Positions 27,259 through 37,062 of a stretch of 64,000 bases of DNA are shown piece by piece (within the stretch, counting starts at the first letter, position 1; the number at the start of each line of letters is the position of its first letter). The notes below the pieces were generated by a model. That model had not been told where the DNA came from. It ran no database searches and was given only the letters and a program-made list of their open reading frames with translations. Where the stretch lies: positions 186,001 through 250,000 of the forward strand of contig NZ_JAASRN010000001.1 of assembly GCF_011761635.1 (NCBI RefSeq). Direction: 5' to 3'. The position numbers and the translations under genes are program-made. This DNA comes from Thermonema lapsum (GTDB lineage: Bacteria > Bacteroidota > Bacteroidia > Cytophagales > Thermonemataceae).

Positions 27259-27280
27259 AGAGGGGGGTGAACTCTTTTGC
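27254..27280 (-). terminator. Rho-independent terminator of the MltD-like gene
   Basis: GCAAAAGAG (27254-27262), loop of nine bases, CTCTTTTGC (27272-27280): a perfect 9 bp stem, 53 bases after the stop of the MltD-like gene, followed on the minus strand by T-rich sequence. Confidence 0.65.
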
Positions 27281-27333
27281 ATAGAGCAGTGATTATATAT
27301 CTTTCTTTGGCAAGCAGTGTGCGGATGCTTTTT

Positions 27334-28650
27334 TTACTCTCGTACTTCTATTGGTACATGACGGGGGCGTTTGTAGCGCAGCCAGATGACACGCCCTTTT
27401 TGAAGAGATTCATCTTGTTGCATCCGGTTGCGTTTCAGTAGCTTTTTGTAGCGCACCCCATACTGCTGTGATATGCTCCAGAGGGTTTCCCCCTTTTGTA
27501 CTATGTGATACAGCTGTTCTGTTTTCTTTCGTTTTTTGGTAAAAAAGTAAGGAACCCCAGCTTGAATGGAAGCACCTGCCGGCAGGTCGTTGTACTTGTA
27601 AAAATCTTCAACAGAGATGCCTCCCAAGCGGGCAAGCGAGTCGGCAGTGTCTTGGGCGTTTGCAATGACAGCTCTCATGCCGTTGATAGTAACCATCTTG
27701 CGGGAAGTAAGGCGGCTTTCGGTGGGGAGGGTGGGCGTAGCTGCCGTTTCGAGGCGCGGATAGCTGATGTTCACTTGTGCAATTTGTTCATTGCGCAGGG
27801 GCATAATCAGTAGGTAGGTATCGTCGGTAGGCAGTCTATTTTGTTTCAGCCAAGGGTTATGTTGAGCAAGGGCGGCGGGGTCGGTTTGAAAGTAAGGAGC
27901 AATCTCCTCCCATTGCCGTTCAGCTTGTGTAGGCGACCAAGGTACAGCAGCCAAGATGGGGTCGGGCAATTGAATTTTGACAACCTCTTCCAAAGCTATC
28001 TTGTGCGCAATGAAGCGAAGCAGGTACCAATGGGCGTTGCCTTTAATTTCCATGCTGGTTGCTCCATAATAAAGGGCATCGGTGTAATCTTTTGCACCAG
28101 AGGCACCGGTGTAGTAAGCAATGACAGCATATGCCCAATTGCGATACAAGGCGTAGTGTTTTTTCAGGTAACGGGCGGCTCCTCGTGTGGCGTGCACCAA
28201 GTGCATGCGCTCGTCCACTTGCTCATCGATGCGCAAGCCTACTTCCCGTGCTGCGGCTTCTTTCATTTGCCAATAGCCTACGGCTTGTGACGAAGAGACG
28301 GCGTGCCCTCGGAGGCTGCTTTCTTGTACTGCCAGATACTTTAAATCGGAGGGTACTTGCTCTTCGGAGAGTATGTCTTCGATGATAGGGAAGTGCATGC
28401 CTGCCTTGTTTGCCAGTTTCATCAAAGCGTTATGGTTCTGCCATAGTTTGTTGACTTCGTGTTGCACCTTTTGTTGGGCTTCTTGGTCGAGCTTTATACT
28501 CATGCCCATCAGCTGCACCTCGGCGGGCACAGCTGGGGTAGCGCTGTGTTGGGCTGCCAAAAGGCTGGGTAAAAGCACCCAAAGCAGACATTTAAAGCAA
28601 AACTGCTGCGACTGAATAGATAAAGTTGGCAAAGAAATCATATTGAGCAA
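27334..28650 (-). CDS. MltD-like lytic transglycosylase with LysM domains
   Basis: 438 residues (start 28650 or the ATG at 28641). After a signal peptide comes an SLT domain: YLAVQESSLRGHAVSSSQAVGYWQM with the catalytic glutamate near 112, then RMHLVHATRGAARYLK and WAYAVIAYYTG. The C-terminus has one clear LysM repeat (YHIVQKGETLWSISQQYGV) and a divergent one before it (about 315-370). It should cleave peptidoglycan in the periplasm. It lies 39 bp after the M16-like gene on the same strand and is probably cotranscribed with it. Confidence 0.88.
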   Translation of the reverse strand: MLNMISLPTLSIQSQQFCFKCLLWVLLPSLLAAQHSATPAVPAEVQLMGMSIKLDQEAQQKVQHEVNKLWQNHNALMKLANKAGMHFPIIEDILSEEQVPSDLKYLAVQESSLRGHAVSSSQAVGYWQMKEAAAREVGLRIDEQVDERMHLVHATRGAARYLKKHYALYRNWAYAVIAYYTGASGAKDYTDALYYGATSMEIKGNAHWYLLRFIAHKIALEEVVKIQLPDPILAAVPWSPTQAERQWEEIAPYFQTDPAALAQHNPWLKQNRLPTDDTYLLIMPLRNEQIAQVNISYPRLETAATPTLPTESRLTSRKMVTINGMRAVIANAQDTADSLARLGGISVEDFYKYNDLPAGASIQAGVPYFFTKKRKKTEQLYHIVQKGETLWSISQQYGVRYKKLLKRNRMQQDESLQKGRVIWLRYKRPRHVPIEVRE

Positions 28651-28689
28651 TTATTTGCGTGGGTTGCCATTCTATAAAATAATGCCCTA

Positions 28690-29982
28690 CTACTTTGGTG
28701 TTTGGGCATGAGGTCCTACGCTTATCCAGTGAAGCATATCCGGCAGAAAATAATTGGCAGCCGTTTGCTGTATATCTTCGGGGCTTACTTCCCGTATGTG
28801 TTGTATATAATGGGGCAGGGCGTCGAAGGTGTCGCCTTGTTTAAGCAGACGGCTAAAAGTATCTACACGCCGGAACATGTTCGAAAGGCTATTGATGAAC
28901 TGGCTGATAAGATTGAGTTGCACCGTGTGCACTTCTTCTATGGGGGGCGGGGTCTCTGCCAAGCGTACAAGCTCACGGCGTATTTCATTGAGGGCGTCAT
29001 GGGTATGAGTGGCGCCTACTTCTGTTGTGATGACGTGGATACTTAAGCCCGGCAGTTCTTGTATGTAACTGTGGATGCCATAAGTATATCCCTTGTCTTC
29101 CCGCAGGTTTTGCATGAGCCGAGAGCCGAAATATCCTCCCAGCAGGGTGTCGGTAACTATTAGTTTGTAGTAGTCGGGGTGGTTAGTTTCGGGCAAGATG
29201 CGCCCTGCATAAAGGCTTGATTGCAGCTGTTGAGGTCCGGGCAGATGCCAACAAACAGGCGTTTCTGTCGTTTCTAAGGCTTCGTAACGGAAAGGGGTTT
29301 TTGTAGGCAAATGACCGAGTAGCATTTCGAGCTGCTCCATGATGAACGAGGCATTGCTACCGGCGGCTACTACCGTCATATTGCTGGCATGGATTTGTTG
29401 CGCGTGATATTCTTGCAGGTGCTCGATGCCGGTTTGTTCTAGCTCATTTATTTCTGTAAGACCTGTATAAGGGTGTTTTTCGCCCAATACGGCTTTTTTG
29501 AAAGCTCTTGCCGCTACATAGTCGTTTTTTTGTAAGGCATTGATTAGTGCTTGTTTAAGGCGCTTTTTCTGGAGGTCGAATCGTTCTTCGGGGAAGCGGG
29601 GATAAAGCAGTGCGTCGCGCAGCATGGGAATCAATGCTGGAAGATATTCTTCAAGTACGCTCACCGACAGCAGGCTGTAAGCGGTATAGCTGCTGTAGCC
29701 TACTTCTGCACCATGATAGTCGATGATTTCATTGATTTGCTCGGCATTGTATTCGCGGCTTCCTTCCAGCAGCAGGCGGCTGTGGAGTTGCGCTTGTGCC
29801 GCGTGCATGCCGGCGCTGTTTCCGCCTTTTACAATCAGCTGGAAATAAGTAAGTTCGCTGCTTTTGTCAATAATCAAATAAACAGGAATGCCATTGGACA
29901 GGTATTTTTTCTCAGGAAAAGGAATATCTATGTGGTCTATCTCGTAAACCGGTGGGGCTTGAGTTCTGTCTATGCTTGTCAT
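28690..29982 (-). CDS. M16 (insulinase) family protein without the zinc motif
   Basis: 430 residues with the two-half M16 fold: PEKKYLSNGIPVYLI at the N-terminus, LIVKGGNSAG in the first strand region, and a second half with YEALETTETPVCWHL and DTLLGGYFGSRLMQNLREDKGYTYGIHS. The HxxEH zinc site expected near residues 60-65 is replaced (AAQAQLHSRLLLEGS), so it is probably non-catalytic, like the alpha subunit of mitochondrial processing peptidase. The usual active partner is not adjacent. A -7 box lies upstream at 30020-30027. Confidence 0.85.
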   Translation of the reverse strand: MTSIDRTQAPPVYEIDHIDIPFPEKKYLSNGIPVYLIIDKSSELTYFQLIVKGGNSAGMHAAQAQLHSRLLLEGSREYNAEQINEIIDYHGAEVGYSSYTAYSLLSVSVLEEYLPALIPMLRDALLYPRFPEERFDLQKKRLKQALINALQKNDYVAARAFKKAVLGEKHPYTGLTEINELEQTGIEHLQEYHAQQIHASNMTVVAAGSNASFIMEQLEMLLGHLPTKTPFRYEALETTETPVCWHLPGPQQLQSSLYAGRILPETNHPDYYKLIVTDTLLGGYFGSRLMQNLREDKGYTYGIHSYIQELPGLSIHVITTEVGATHTHDALNEIRRELVRLAETPPPIEEVHTVQLNLISQFINSLSNMFRRVDTFSRLLKQGDTFDALPHYIQHIREVSPEDIQQTAANYFLPDMLHWISVGPHAQTPK

Positions 29983-30019
29983 AAAGATTTCTTTTTTGCT
30001 GCTGTTAGGCTATAATAGG

Positions 30020-30027
30020 CAAAGATA
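30020..30027 (-). promoter_or_regulatory. Possible -7 element of the M16-like gene
   Basis: On the minus strand TATCTTTG, an exact TAnnTTTG match, 37 bases before the ATG at 29982. No clear TTTG partner lies upstream. Confidence 0.4.
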
Positions 30028-30080
30028 TAAGGAAGTTGTTAATTTGTAGAGTGCCATTTTTAGTAAAGGGCTTTGGTTGC

Positions 30081-32426
30081 ATGATACGTATAGGGTCTTT
30101 TGTGTTTCCGTTTTCTGCTTCTTGGTGGTTGCCTTCCTTCTTGCTTGCTTTTCACCTTTTGTTGCTTACGGCGGCGGTATATTTCTGGCAATATCATCAT
30201 CAATATGAGCATGATTTTTTGGGCTATGACCGTATTTACCGCTTGAGTGCTTCTTTCGATACAGACCAAGGGCGGCGTTATTTGGCGGCGGCTCCGCCTG
30301 GCAGCAACGAGTGGTTACAGTTTTTCTTCGATGACTCTTTGGAAGCATGTACTTACTTGCTGCCTACCGAAGGCGCTATACTGACTTATGCAGACAGGCA
30401 TCATTTTTCCAAGTATGTGTTTCTTTCCGACCCTTCTTTCTTTGATGTATTCAGCCTATCCGAAGAGACGCGCTCGCTTAGTGGTACGCCTGCTGTATGG
30501 CTGAGTGACTCGCTCGCCCGCTCATTGGGCTTGCATGATGAGGGAGGCACGCTTGATGTACGTTCTACTTCGGCTCTTTTTTTTGATGCTTCGTATGCTT
30601 ACCAAGGCGTACTGCCGCTGCCGCATCGCACCCATCTGCAAATAGATGCCCTTTTGCTGGAGGCGCCGCTTACCCGCCGGCAACAGCTCTCGTGGCGCTA
30701 TGTATATGTGAAGATGCGGGTTCCGTTATCTGAAGCTGCCAAACAGTACTGGGAAGAGCGCATCACCGACTCTTTGCGTGCCTACTATGAGGAGTATAAA
30801 GCTCTTCGGTTTGAGTTGACACCCATTGAGCGCTTGCATCTCAAAGCATGGGGAGCGCCCGAACAGGAGCTGGCTATGGGAGATGCGCTGCCTTTGATTG
30901 TACCCCGAGCAGTGTTGGCAGTCGCTTCGTTTTTGTTTTTGGTTACTGCCTTCTACTATGCACTTTGGCTTAGAATGCGCTGGATGGCACGCCGCAAAGA
31001 GTGGTTTGTGCGGTGGGTATCCGGCGAAATGCCTATGCTTCTTTATGGACGTTATGCTTTGTACGTATTGGCAGCTTGGGGGGGCGTGCTTGGACTTACC
31101 GGCGTACTGCACGAATGGGTGCCTTATGAGCGGTGGTTTATGCTGCCTACTGCATCTTTTGGGCAGATTGCCATGCCTTGGATAGGGTGGGTGTGTGTCG
31201 GGGCATCTGCTTTGAGCTTATGGATAGGAGTAAGGCAAAACTTGCATTCCCTGCTTTTGTCTTGGCAGCAACAACGCCCGCTTTTGCTACGTCGCATGGC
31301 AGCCGTTTTGTGGTTGCCTCTGTGGGGGCAGCTCCTGCTACTGTTGGCGGTAGGGGGTATTCTGGCTTTGCTCATTCAGCAGCTTAACTATGTAGAGCGG
31401 CGTTCCTTAGGATACGATTCCCCTTCTTTGGTATTAGTACGTTTGCCTCAATACGGGGTGCAGGCTGCTCAATTAAAGGAACTGCAGAAAATATTAGCGC
31501 AGCAGCCGCCGGTGCGTGCTGTAGGGCGGGTGCTGGAAGTACCCTCTGACCTGCTTTTGCCCCAACTAATTGTATATAAACAAGAGCAAAAGCATGCAGG
31601 ATGGCAGCCCCTGTTGTGGGGGCGTATGATGGTCATGGAAAATGCTCCGCAAGCTCTGGGAGTAACACTATGCCAGGGGCGCTATTTTAAAGAAACAGAC
31701 AACATACGGACAAGTGTGATGCTGAATGAAGAAGCTTACAAGCAGCTTGGTGGCGCGGCTCTGGCTTTTGTTACTGACAGCACTGGCACGCCTTTGCCAG
31801 CACAAGTAGTGGGAGTGCTGCGTAACTTTCACTTCGAGAGTCTGCATCGTCCCGTAGCACCTATGGTATGGCTCAAAGGAGAAGGGCGGGTAGGCAGTAT
31901 TTTGGTACGCCTGCATGGGGAAGTGCAAAAAAAAGACTTGGACATGGTCCGGAAAGTATGTATGCAAAAACTTTCAAACGTGCCGGTGGTCGTAGAGAAG
32001 CAGAGCGAGCTGGTATTTCGCCAGTATGATTATGAGCGCGTGCTGTTGCGGCTTTTGGGTTTGGCGTGGGTAGCGCTGGTGCCGGGATTTCTACTGACGG
32101 CTTGGATAGCTGTGCGTCAGTGGATAGGCATGCGGCGGCGTAGTATGGCTATTTATCGTTTGCTTGGGGCATCGGTGTATGATTTCCTTTGGCAGGAAAT
32201 GAGTATTTATTTTGCTTTTTCTGGCTTATCACTGCCTTTGGTCTGGTGGGTGCAATATAGCATAGAGAAAAGCTGGGTTCAGCAGTATTTTGCCTATTTT
32301 TCGCCTGTTTGGTATCACGCCTTTTTTACCCCCCTTGCCTTGCTTATGGCTTGTATAACAATATTTTGTTTTTTTGTATTTGTTCTGTGGCGCAGCATTT
32401 TCTTACCTGAAGAATTTCGTGTATAG
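30081..32426 (+). CDS. FtsX/MacB-type permease with two FtsX halves
   Basis: 781 residues from the ATG at 30081 (the frame opens at 30036). Layout: TM1 near 12-35, a large extracytoplasmic MacB-like domain (YDRIYRLSASFDTD), three helices near 275-375, a fourth helix near 400-425 starting the second half (PLWGQLLLLLAVGGILALLI), a second extracytoplasmic domain with TLCQGRYFKETDN and GVLRNFHFESLHRP, then three more helices (about 660-775). The last helices contain RRRSMAIYRLLGAS, typical of the FtsX end. This is the common Bacteroidota ABC permease form. No ATPase gene is adjacent. Confidence 0.85.
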   Translation: MIRIGSFVFPFSASWWLPSFLLAFHLLLLTAAVYFWQYHHQYEHDFLGYDRIYRLSASFDTDQGRRYLAAAPPGSNEWLQFFFDDSLEACTYLLPTEGAILTYADRHHFSKYVFLSDPSFFDVFSLSEETRSLSGTPAVWLSDSLARSLGLHDEGGTLDVRSTSALFFDASYAYQGVLPLPHRTHLQIDALLLEAPLTRRQQLSWRYVYVKMRVPLSEAAKQYWEERITDSLRAYYEEYKALRFELTPIERLHLKAWGAPEQELAMGDALPLIVPRAVLAVASFLFLVTAFYYALWLRMRWMARRKEWFVRWVSGEMPMLLYGRYALYVLAAWGGVLGLTGVLHEWVPYERWFMLPTASFGQIAMPWIGWVCVGASALSLWIGVRQNLHSLLLSWQQQRPLLLRRMAAVLWLPLWGQLLLLLAVGGILALLIQQLNYVERRSLGYDSPSLVLVRLPQYGVQAAQLKELQKILAQQPPVRAVGRVLEVPSDLLLPQLIVYKQEQKHAGWQPLLWGRMMVMENAPQALGVTLCQGRYFKETDNIRTSVMLNEEAYKQLGGAALAFVTDSTGTPLPAQVVGVLRNFHFESLHRPVAPMVWLKGEGRVGSILVRLHGEVQKKDLDMVRKVCMQKLSNVPVVVEKQSELVFRQYDYERVLLRLLGLAWVALVPGFLLTAWIAVRQWIGMRRRSMAIYRLLGASVYDFLWQEMSIYFAFSGLSLPLVWWVQYSIEKSWVQQYFAYFSPVWYHAFFTPLALLMACITIFCFFVFVLWRSIFLPEEFRV

Positions 32427-32430
32427 TGAA

Positions 32431-32463
32431 TTTGAAACAATTGAATTTGAAATTTTATTTTTG
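32431..32463 (+). promoter_or_regulatory. Promoter of the M36 metalloprotease gene
   Basis: TTTG (32431-32434), a 21-base spacer, TATTTTTG (32456-32463): a full consensus match. Transcription should start near 32470, giving a leader of about 27 bases before the ATG at 32497. It lies just after the stop of the FtsX-type gene. Confidence 0.65.
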
Positions 32464-32496
32464 TCATGGCAAACATCATTTTAAAGAAATAGATAC

Positions 32497-35463
32497 ATGA
32501 GAAACTCTATACTGTTATCATTTGTGTTTCTGCTCTTTTGTTCACTTTCGGGGCTTACACAGCAATTGCCCGAGGCAAGACTTGAGCAGCTAAATAAGCA
32601 CTTCCGAATTGCTACTACTTCTCAGGAATGGGAAGTGACCCACCACTTTGTAAAAGGGGATGTAGAGTATTGGTATCTGCGCCGCATGTACCGCGGCATT
32701 CCTGTATTCAACAGGCTGGTGACGGCTGTTTATCGTAAAGGAACTTTGGTGCATGCTGCTGGCACACCGGGTGACATTACAGCCGCCCAGGCTGCAAAAG
32801 AAGGTAGCCTTGATGCTGCCGCTGCTTTTTCGAAAATATTGCAGTATGCAGATGCCGCCCCCATTGGGTGGAACATAGTCGGTGAGCAGGCACGTGGCAA
32901 TGGGGCAGCTATTGTTTATCGCCAAGAAAAAACAGATATAGAGACCACATTGCGTCGCTTTTGGTGGCAGGAGGAAGACGGCAGCCTGCGTATGGTGTGG
33001 GCAGGTGCAGCGCCTTCTGCTGATGATACGCACTGGTGGGAAGTTCTGGTGGATGCTTCTACTGGCAACATGGTGCAGCGCTTCGATTGGGCGGCGCACG
33101 ACCACTGGGACCTGTGTTTGGAAGACAGCAATGTCCCTGCCATGCTGCCAAGAAAACACGAGACTTCTACTATTACAAAGAAAAAAGCTGACGGTGCCCG
33201 CTATAATGTGTTTGCCTTGCCTCTGGAAAGCCCCAACCATGGTGCGCGTTCAGTGGTGATTGACCCAGCAGACCCCGTTGCTTCGCCTTACGGGTGGCAT
33301 GATGTAAACGGTGCCCCCGGTGCCGAATATACCATTACGCGTGGCAACAATGTATATGCCTATGAAGATACAAATGCAGACAATGTCCCGGGATACAGCC
33401 CTAATGGAGGAGCTTCTTTGAATTTCGACTTCCCTCTGGATGTAGGACAACAGCGTCCCGACTTGTTCCAAGACGCTGTGATTACCAACCTTTTCTATTG
33501 GAACAATATCATACACGATGTTTTTTATCATTACGGCTTTGACGAAGTAAGTGGTAACTTTCAGCAAAATAACTATGGACGGGGAGGGATAGGCAATGAT
33601 GCCGTGAATGCAGAAGCTCAAGATGGCTCAGGCACCAACAATGCTAACTTTGCCACCCCACCCGATGGAAACAAACCCCGCATGCAAATGTATTTGTGGG
33701 TAGGCAATGTATATGATGTAGAAATCACCGCCCCTGCTTCTATTGCCGGGGAAAAACAAACCTCACGCGCCCAGTTTGGCAGACAACTGCAAACCCTCAC
33801 GGCACCTATTACCGCCGAGGTGGTGCTTGCAAATGACGGCGTGGATACCACCACAAACGCCTGCAGTCCTTTGGTGGGCAGTGTAAGCGGCAAGATAGTA
33901 CTGATTGACCGTGGTGCTTGTACTTTCGTTACGAAGGTAAAAAATGCCCAGAACGCAGGTGCTGTGGCTGTGATTATAGCCAACTACGAAGATGCATTAC
34001 TTACCATGGGCGGGGAGGATGCCTCGATTACTATCCCTGTGGTCATGATAAAAAAATCAGATGCTGACGCCATCAAAGCAGCTTTAAGCAACAACCAAAC
34101 TGTAACAGCTACCATACGCTATGACGCTCGTGCACTGGACAGCGACCTTGACAACGGCATCATTGTGCATGAATATGGGCATGGTATTTCTATCCGCTTG
34201 ACAGGTGGGGCTGCCGTCTCTTCCTGTCTGAACAATGAAGAACAGATGGGCGAAGGATGGAGCGACTGGTTTGCCCTGATGTTGACTATGCAAGCCGGAG
34301 ACGCTGCTACCGACCCGCGAGGCATTGGCACTTTTGTTTTGGGGCAGCCTACTACTGGTTTAGGTATTCGCCCGGCACCATACACCACCAACATGAGCGT
34401 GAACGTTTTCACTTATGCCAACTTACCGAGTCCGGCACTTTCCGTGCCGCATGGGGTAGGTTTTGTATGGGCAACCATGCTTTGGGATTTGACTTGGAAG
34501 TTTATAGACCTATACGGCTTTGACCCCGATTGGATTAACGGCAACAAAGGCAACAATAAAGTGTTGAAACTGGTGGTTGAAGCGCTCAAAATGCAGCCTT
34601 GCAACCCCGGTTTTGTAGATGGACGCGATGCAATCTTAGCAGCAGACAAAGTGCTCTACAATGGGGCGCACGAGCAAATCATATGGGAAGCATTTGCCCG
34701 CAGGGGCTTGGGTTGGAGTGCCTCACAAGGCAGTAGCAACAGCCGTAGCGATGGCACTGCTGCCTTTGATGTGCCGCCGGCTTGTCGTGCCAATGCAGGT
34801 TATATTGTTCCGCCTGCTGGAAGCAACAGCCTATACTTAGGGGGCGACTTACCCGCTTTTCAACACAATTACTTGGGTACGTCTGCTGCCAACAGCAATC
34901 CCGGCACAGCTTACAGCTACACCTATTTGCTGAGTACCGCAGAAGCGCCTTATGAAATACTGGCAGTAGCGCCTACCGGCGATTTTGATTGGACTGGCTT
35001 ACCCAAAGGTAGGTACATGGTATGGGGGTTATCTTACTACAATGCTAATGCGCAGACCATCGAAACTTATCTTTCAGGCAAGAGCAACGTGAGCAGCATC
35101 CAAGCAGATATTGATAACTCGGTGGTATGTGCCCACCTATCGAACAAAAACAGAAGCGGGCAGGTGGTAGTCATAGAGATGAAAGACCCCTTGGGAGTAG
35201 AAGAGGTAAATCAATTGGGCATAGCGGTGTATCCCAACCCCGTAAAAAATGGTACGATTCGTATGAATACGGGACAAGCCGCAGGACAAACCATTCAAAC
35301 ACGTTTGTGGGGTATGGACGGTAAGCTGCTGTGGAGCGACACACGCCGTGCCGCTAAAACAGAAAGCCTTCAACTGCCAGTGACCGTTCAGCAAGGAATT
35401 TATGTGCTTAGAGTAGAGAACGAAAAGGGCGAGTACAGCGTGCTGAAGTTGATTGTGCAATAA
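32497..35463 (+). CDS. Secreted M36 (fungalysin-type) metalloprotease with PA domain and T9SS tail
   Basis: 988 residues. Signal peptide (MRNSILLSFVFLLFCSLSGLT), FTP-type propeptide (about 25-210), then the catalytic region from about 225. The zinc site is HEYGHG with His558, Glu559 and His562, followed by EGWSDWFALMLT. A protease-associated domain (about 440-550, GKIVLIDRGACTFVTKVKNA) is inserted before the active site. The C-terminal ~85 residues begin VYPNPVKNG and end in LKLIVQ, the pattern of T9SS type A sorting domains. Secretion to the surface or medium is therefore likely. It ends in a strong terminator. Confidence 0.93.
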   Translation: MRNSILLSFVFLLFCSLSGLTQQLPEARLEQLNKHFRIATTSQEWEVTHHFVKGDVEYWYLRRMYRGIPVFNRLVTAVYRKGTLVHAAGTPGDITAAQAAKEGSLDAAAAFSKILQYADAAPIGWNIVGEQARGNGAAIVYRQEKTDIETTLRRFWWQEEDGSLRMVWAGAAPSADDTHWWEVLVDASTGNMVQRFDWAAHDHWDLCLEDSNVPAMLPRKHETSTITKKKADGARYNVFALPLESPNHGARSVVIDPADPVASPYGWHDVNGAPGAEYTITRGNNVYAYEDTNADNVPGYSPNGGASLNFDFPLDVGQQRPDLFQDAVITNLFYWNNIIHDVFYHYGFDEVSGNFQQNNYGRGGIGNDAVNAEAQDGSGTNNANFATPPDGNKPRMQMYLWVGNVYDVEITAPASIAGEKQTSRAQFGRQLQTLTAPITAEVVLANDGVDTTTNACSPLVGSVSGKIVLIDRGACTFVTKVKNAQNAGAVAVIIANYEDALLTMGGEDASITIPVVMIKKSDADAIKAALSNNQTVTATIRYDARALDSDLDNGIIVHEYGHGISIRLTGGAAVSSCLNNEEQMGEGWSDWFALMLTMQAGDAATDPRGIGTFVLGQPTTGLGIRPAPYTTNMSVNVFTYANLPSPALSVPHGVGFVWATMLWDLTWKFIDLYGFDPDWINGNKGNNKVLKLVVEALKMQPCNPGFVDGRDAILAADKVLYNGAHEQIIWEAFARRGLGWSASQGSSNSRSDGTAAFDVPPACRANAGYIVPPAGSNSLYLGGDLPAFQHNYLGTSAANSNPGTAYSYTYLLSTAEAPYEILAVAPTGDFDWTGLPKGRYMVWGLSYYNANAQTIETYLSGKSNVSSIQADIDNSVVCAHLSNKNRSGQVVVIEMKDPLGVEEVNQLGIAVYPNPVKNGTIRMNTGQAAGQTIQTRLWGMDGKLLWSDTRRAAKTESLQLPVTVQQGIYVLRVENEKGEYSVLKLIVQ

Positions 35464-35481
35464 TCTAAGCATTGAACTGTG

Positions 35482-35507
35482 TGAGGGCAGAGTTATATCT
35501 GCCCTCA
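35482..35507 (+). terminator. Rho-independent terminator of the M36 gene
   Basis: TGAGGGCAGA (35482-35491), loop GTTATA, TCTGCCCTCA (35498-35507), followed by TTCTTTTTTT: a perfect 10 bp stem, 18 bases after the stop. Confidence 0.85.
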
Positions 35508-35562
35508 TTCTTTTTTTCTATAACTTTACCTTCGGTTTCAATACAAAAACGAAGGCAGTAGC

Positions 35563-37026
35563 ATGGCACATACACTCAGTGAACTCCTCTATGGAGTAAA
35601 GATAATATCGGCAGCAGGTGATATGCACCTGCCTGTAGAGTCTTTGACCTTTGACTCAAGAAAGGTGTTGCCCGGCAGTCTGTTTGTAGCAGTGCGTGGC
35701 ACTCAAACCGATGGGCACCACTATATAGAACAGGCGTTGGCAGCGGGGGCGCGGGCGGTAGTATGTGAGTCTATGCCTTCTGGCATCGATGCCTCTGTTA
35801 CTTGTATTCAGGTGGAGAATTCGGCAGAAGCGTTAGGTATATTGGCAGCCAACTACTACGGGCGTCCTTCTGAAAAGTTGAAAGTAGTAGGAATAACCGG
35901 CACCAACGGCAAGACCACTACCGCTACGCTTCTGTATCGTCTGTTCATGGCTATGGGCTATCGTACAGGGCTTATTTCAACAGTAGTAAACCGCATTGGA
36001 GAGAAAGAATTGCCAGCTACACACACCACGCCCGATGCCCTTGCTATTCAGTCTTTGCTGGCTGAGATGCACCAGGCAGGTTGCACTCATGTATTTATGG
36101 AAGTAAGCTCACATGCCTTAGACCAACGACGAGTAGCAGGCTTACAGTTTGCCGGAGGCGTTTTTACCAACATCAGCCGTGACCACTTAGACTATCACAA
36201 GACTTTTGAGGCATACATTCATGCCAAGCAACGTCTTTTCAATGAGTTGCCAGCCAGTGCCTTCGCTTTGAGCAACAGAGATGACAAACGGGGGGAATAC
36301 ATGCTGCAGAACAGCCGTGCCCGTCGGCTCTATTTTGCGCTGAAGCGCCCTGCCGACTTCAAAGGGCGCATCTTGGAAAACACGATTGAAGGGTTGCACA
36401 TGGAAATCAACGGAATAGAAGCGTGGTTCCGTCTGACTGGTACTTTCAATGCCTACAATCTAACCGCTGTGGTGGGGGCTGCTACGGCGTTAGGAGAGCC
36501 TATAGAAGCAGTGGTAGAGACACTTTCAGCCTTGAGAGGGGCGCCCGGACGTTTCGAGGCTTTTAAAGGTGGAGACATCACAGTCATTGTGGACTATGCC
36601 CACACCCCGGATGCCCTTGCCAATGTGCTGCAGACAATAGAAGGCTTGCGTGTGCCCGGACAGCGCATCATCACGGTAGTGGGCTGTGGAGGAAATCGCG
36701 ACAAAGGCAAGCGCCCCTTGATGGGCGATATTGCTGCCCGCATGAGTGATTATGCTGTCTTTACCTCTGATAATCCGCGCAATGAACAGCCTTTGGACAT
36801 CATCCAAGACATGCTGCAAGGAGTGAGCATAAGCGACAGAAAGAAAGTAGTGGTGATAGAAGACCGCCGGGCAGCCATACGCGAAGCAATACAAATGGCA
36901 CAAGCAGGCGATATTGTGTTGGTAGCAGGAAAAGGGCATGAAACTTATCAAGAAATAGCCGGCGTAAAACATCCTTTTGATGACAGGCAAGAGGTGCAAG
37001 CTGCCTTGCTTGATATAAAAGCATGA
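35563..37026 (+). CDS. murE: UDP-MurNAc-L-Ala-D-Glu:meso-diaminopimelate ligase
   Basis: Cytoplasmic Mur ligase (487 aa) that adds the third stem residue of peptidoglycan. The N-terminal domain has LTFDSRKVLPGSLFVAVRG, the ATP loop GITGTNGKTTTATLL lies near 110-124, then HTTPDAL and EVSSHALDQRRV. The C-terminal domain contains DNPR (403-406), the signature for meso-diaminopimelate rather than lysine. The wall is therefore DAP-type, as in most Bacteroidota. It lies between two terminators, probably as a single-gene unit. Confidence 0.97.
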   Translation: MAHTLSELLYGVKIISAAGDMHLPVESLTFDSRKVLPGSLFVAVRGTQTDGHHYIEQALAAGARAVVCESMPSGIDASVTCIQVENSAEALGILAANYYGRPSEKLKVVGITGTNGKTTTATLLYRLFMAMGYRTGLISTVVNRIGEKELPATHTTPDALAIQSLLAEMHQAGCTHVFMEVSSHALDQRRVAGLQFAGGVFTNISRDHLDYHKTFEAYIHAKQRLFNELPASAFALSNRDDKRGEYMLQNSRARRLYFALKRPADFKGRILENTIEGLHMEINGIEAWFRLTGTFNAYNLTAVVGAATALGEPIEAVVETLSALRGAPGRFEAFKGGDITVIVDYAHTPDALANVLQTIEGLRVPGQRIITVVGCGGNRDKGKRPLMGDIAARMSDYAVFTSDNPRNEQPLDIIQDMLQGVSISDRKKVVVIEDRRAAIREAIQMAQAGDIVLVAGKGHETYQEIAGVKHPFDDRQEVQAALLDIKA

Positions 37027-37062
37027 GAATGCCTCAAAGGTTGAAAAAGACAACTAAAAGCG

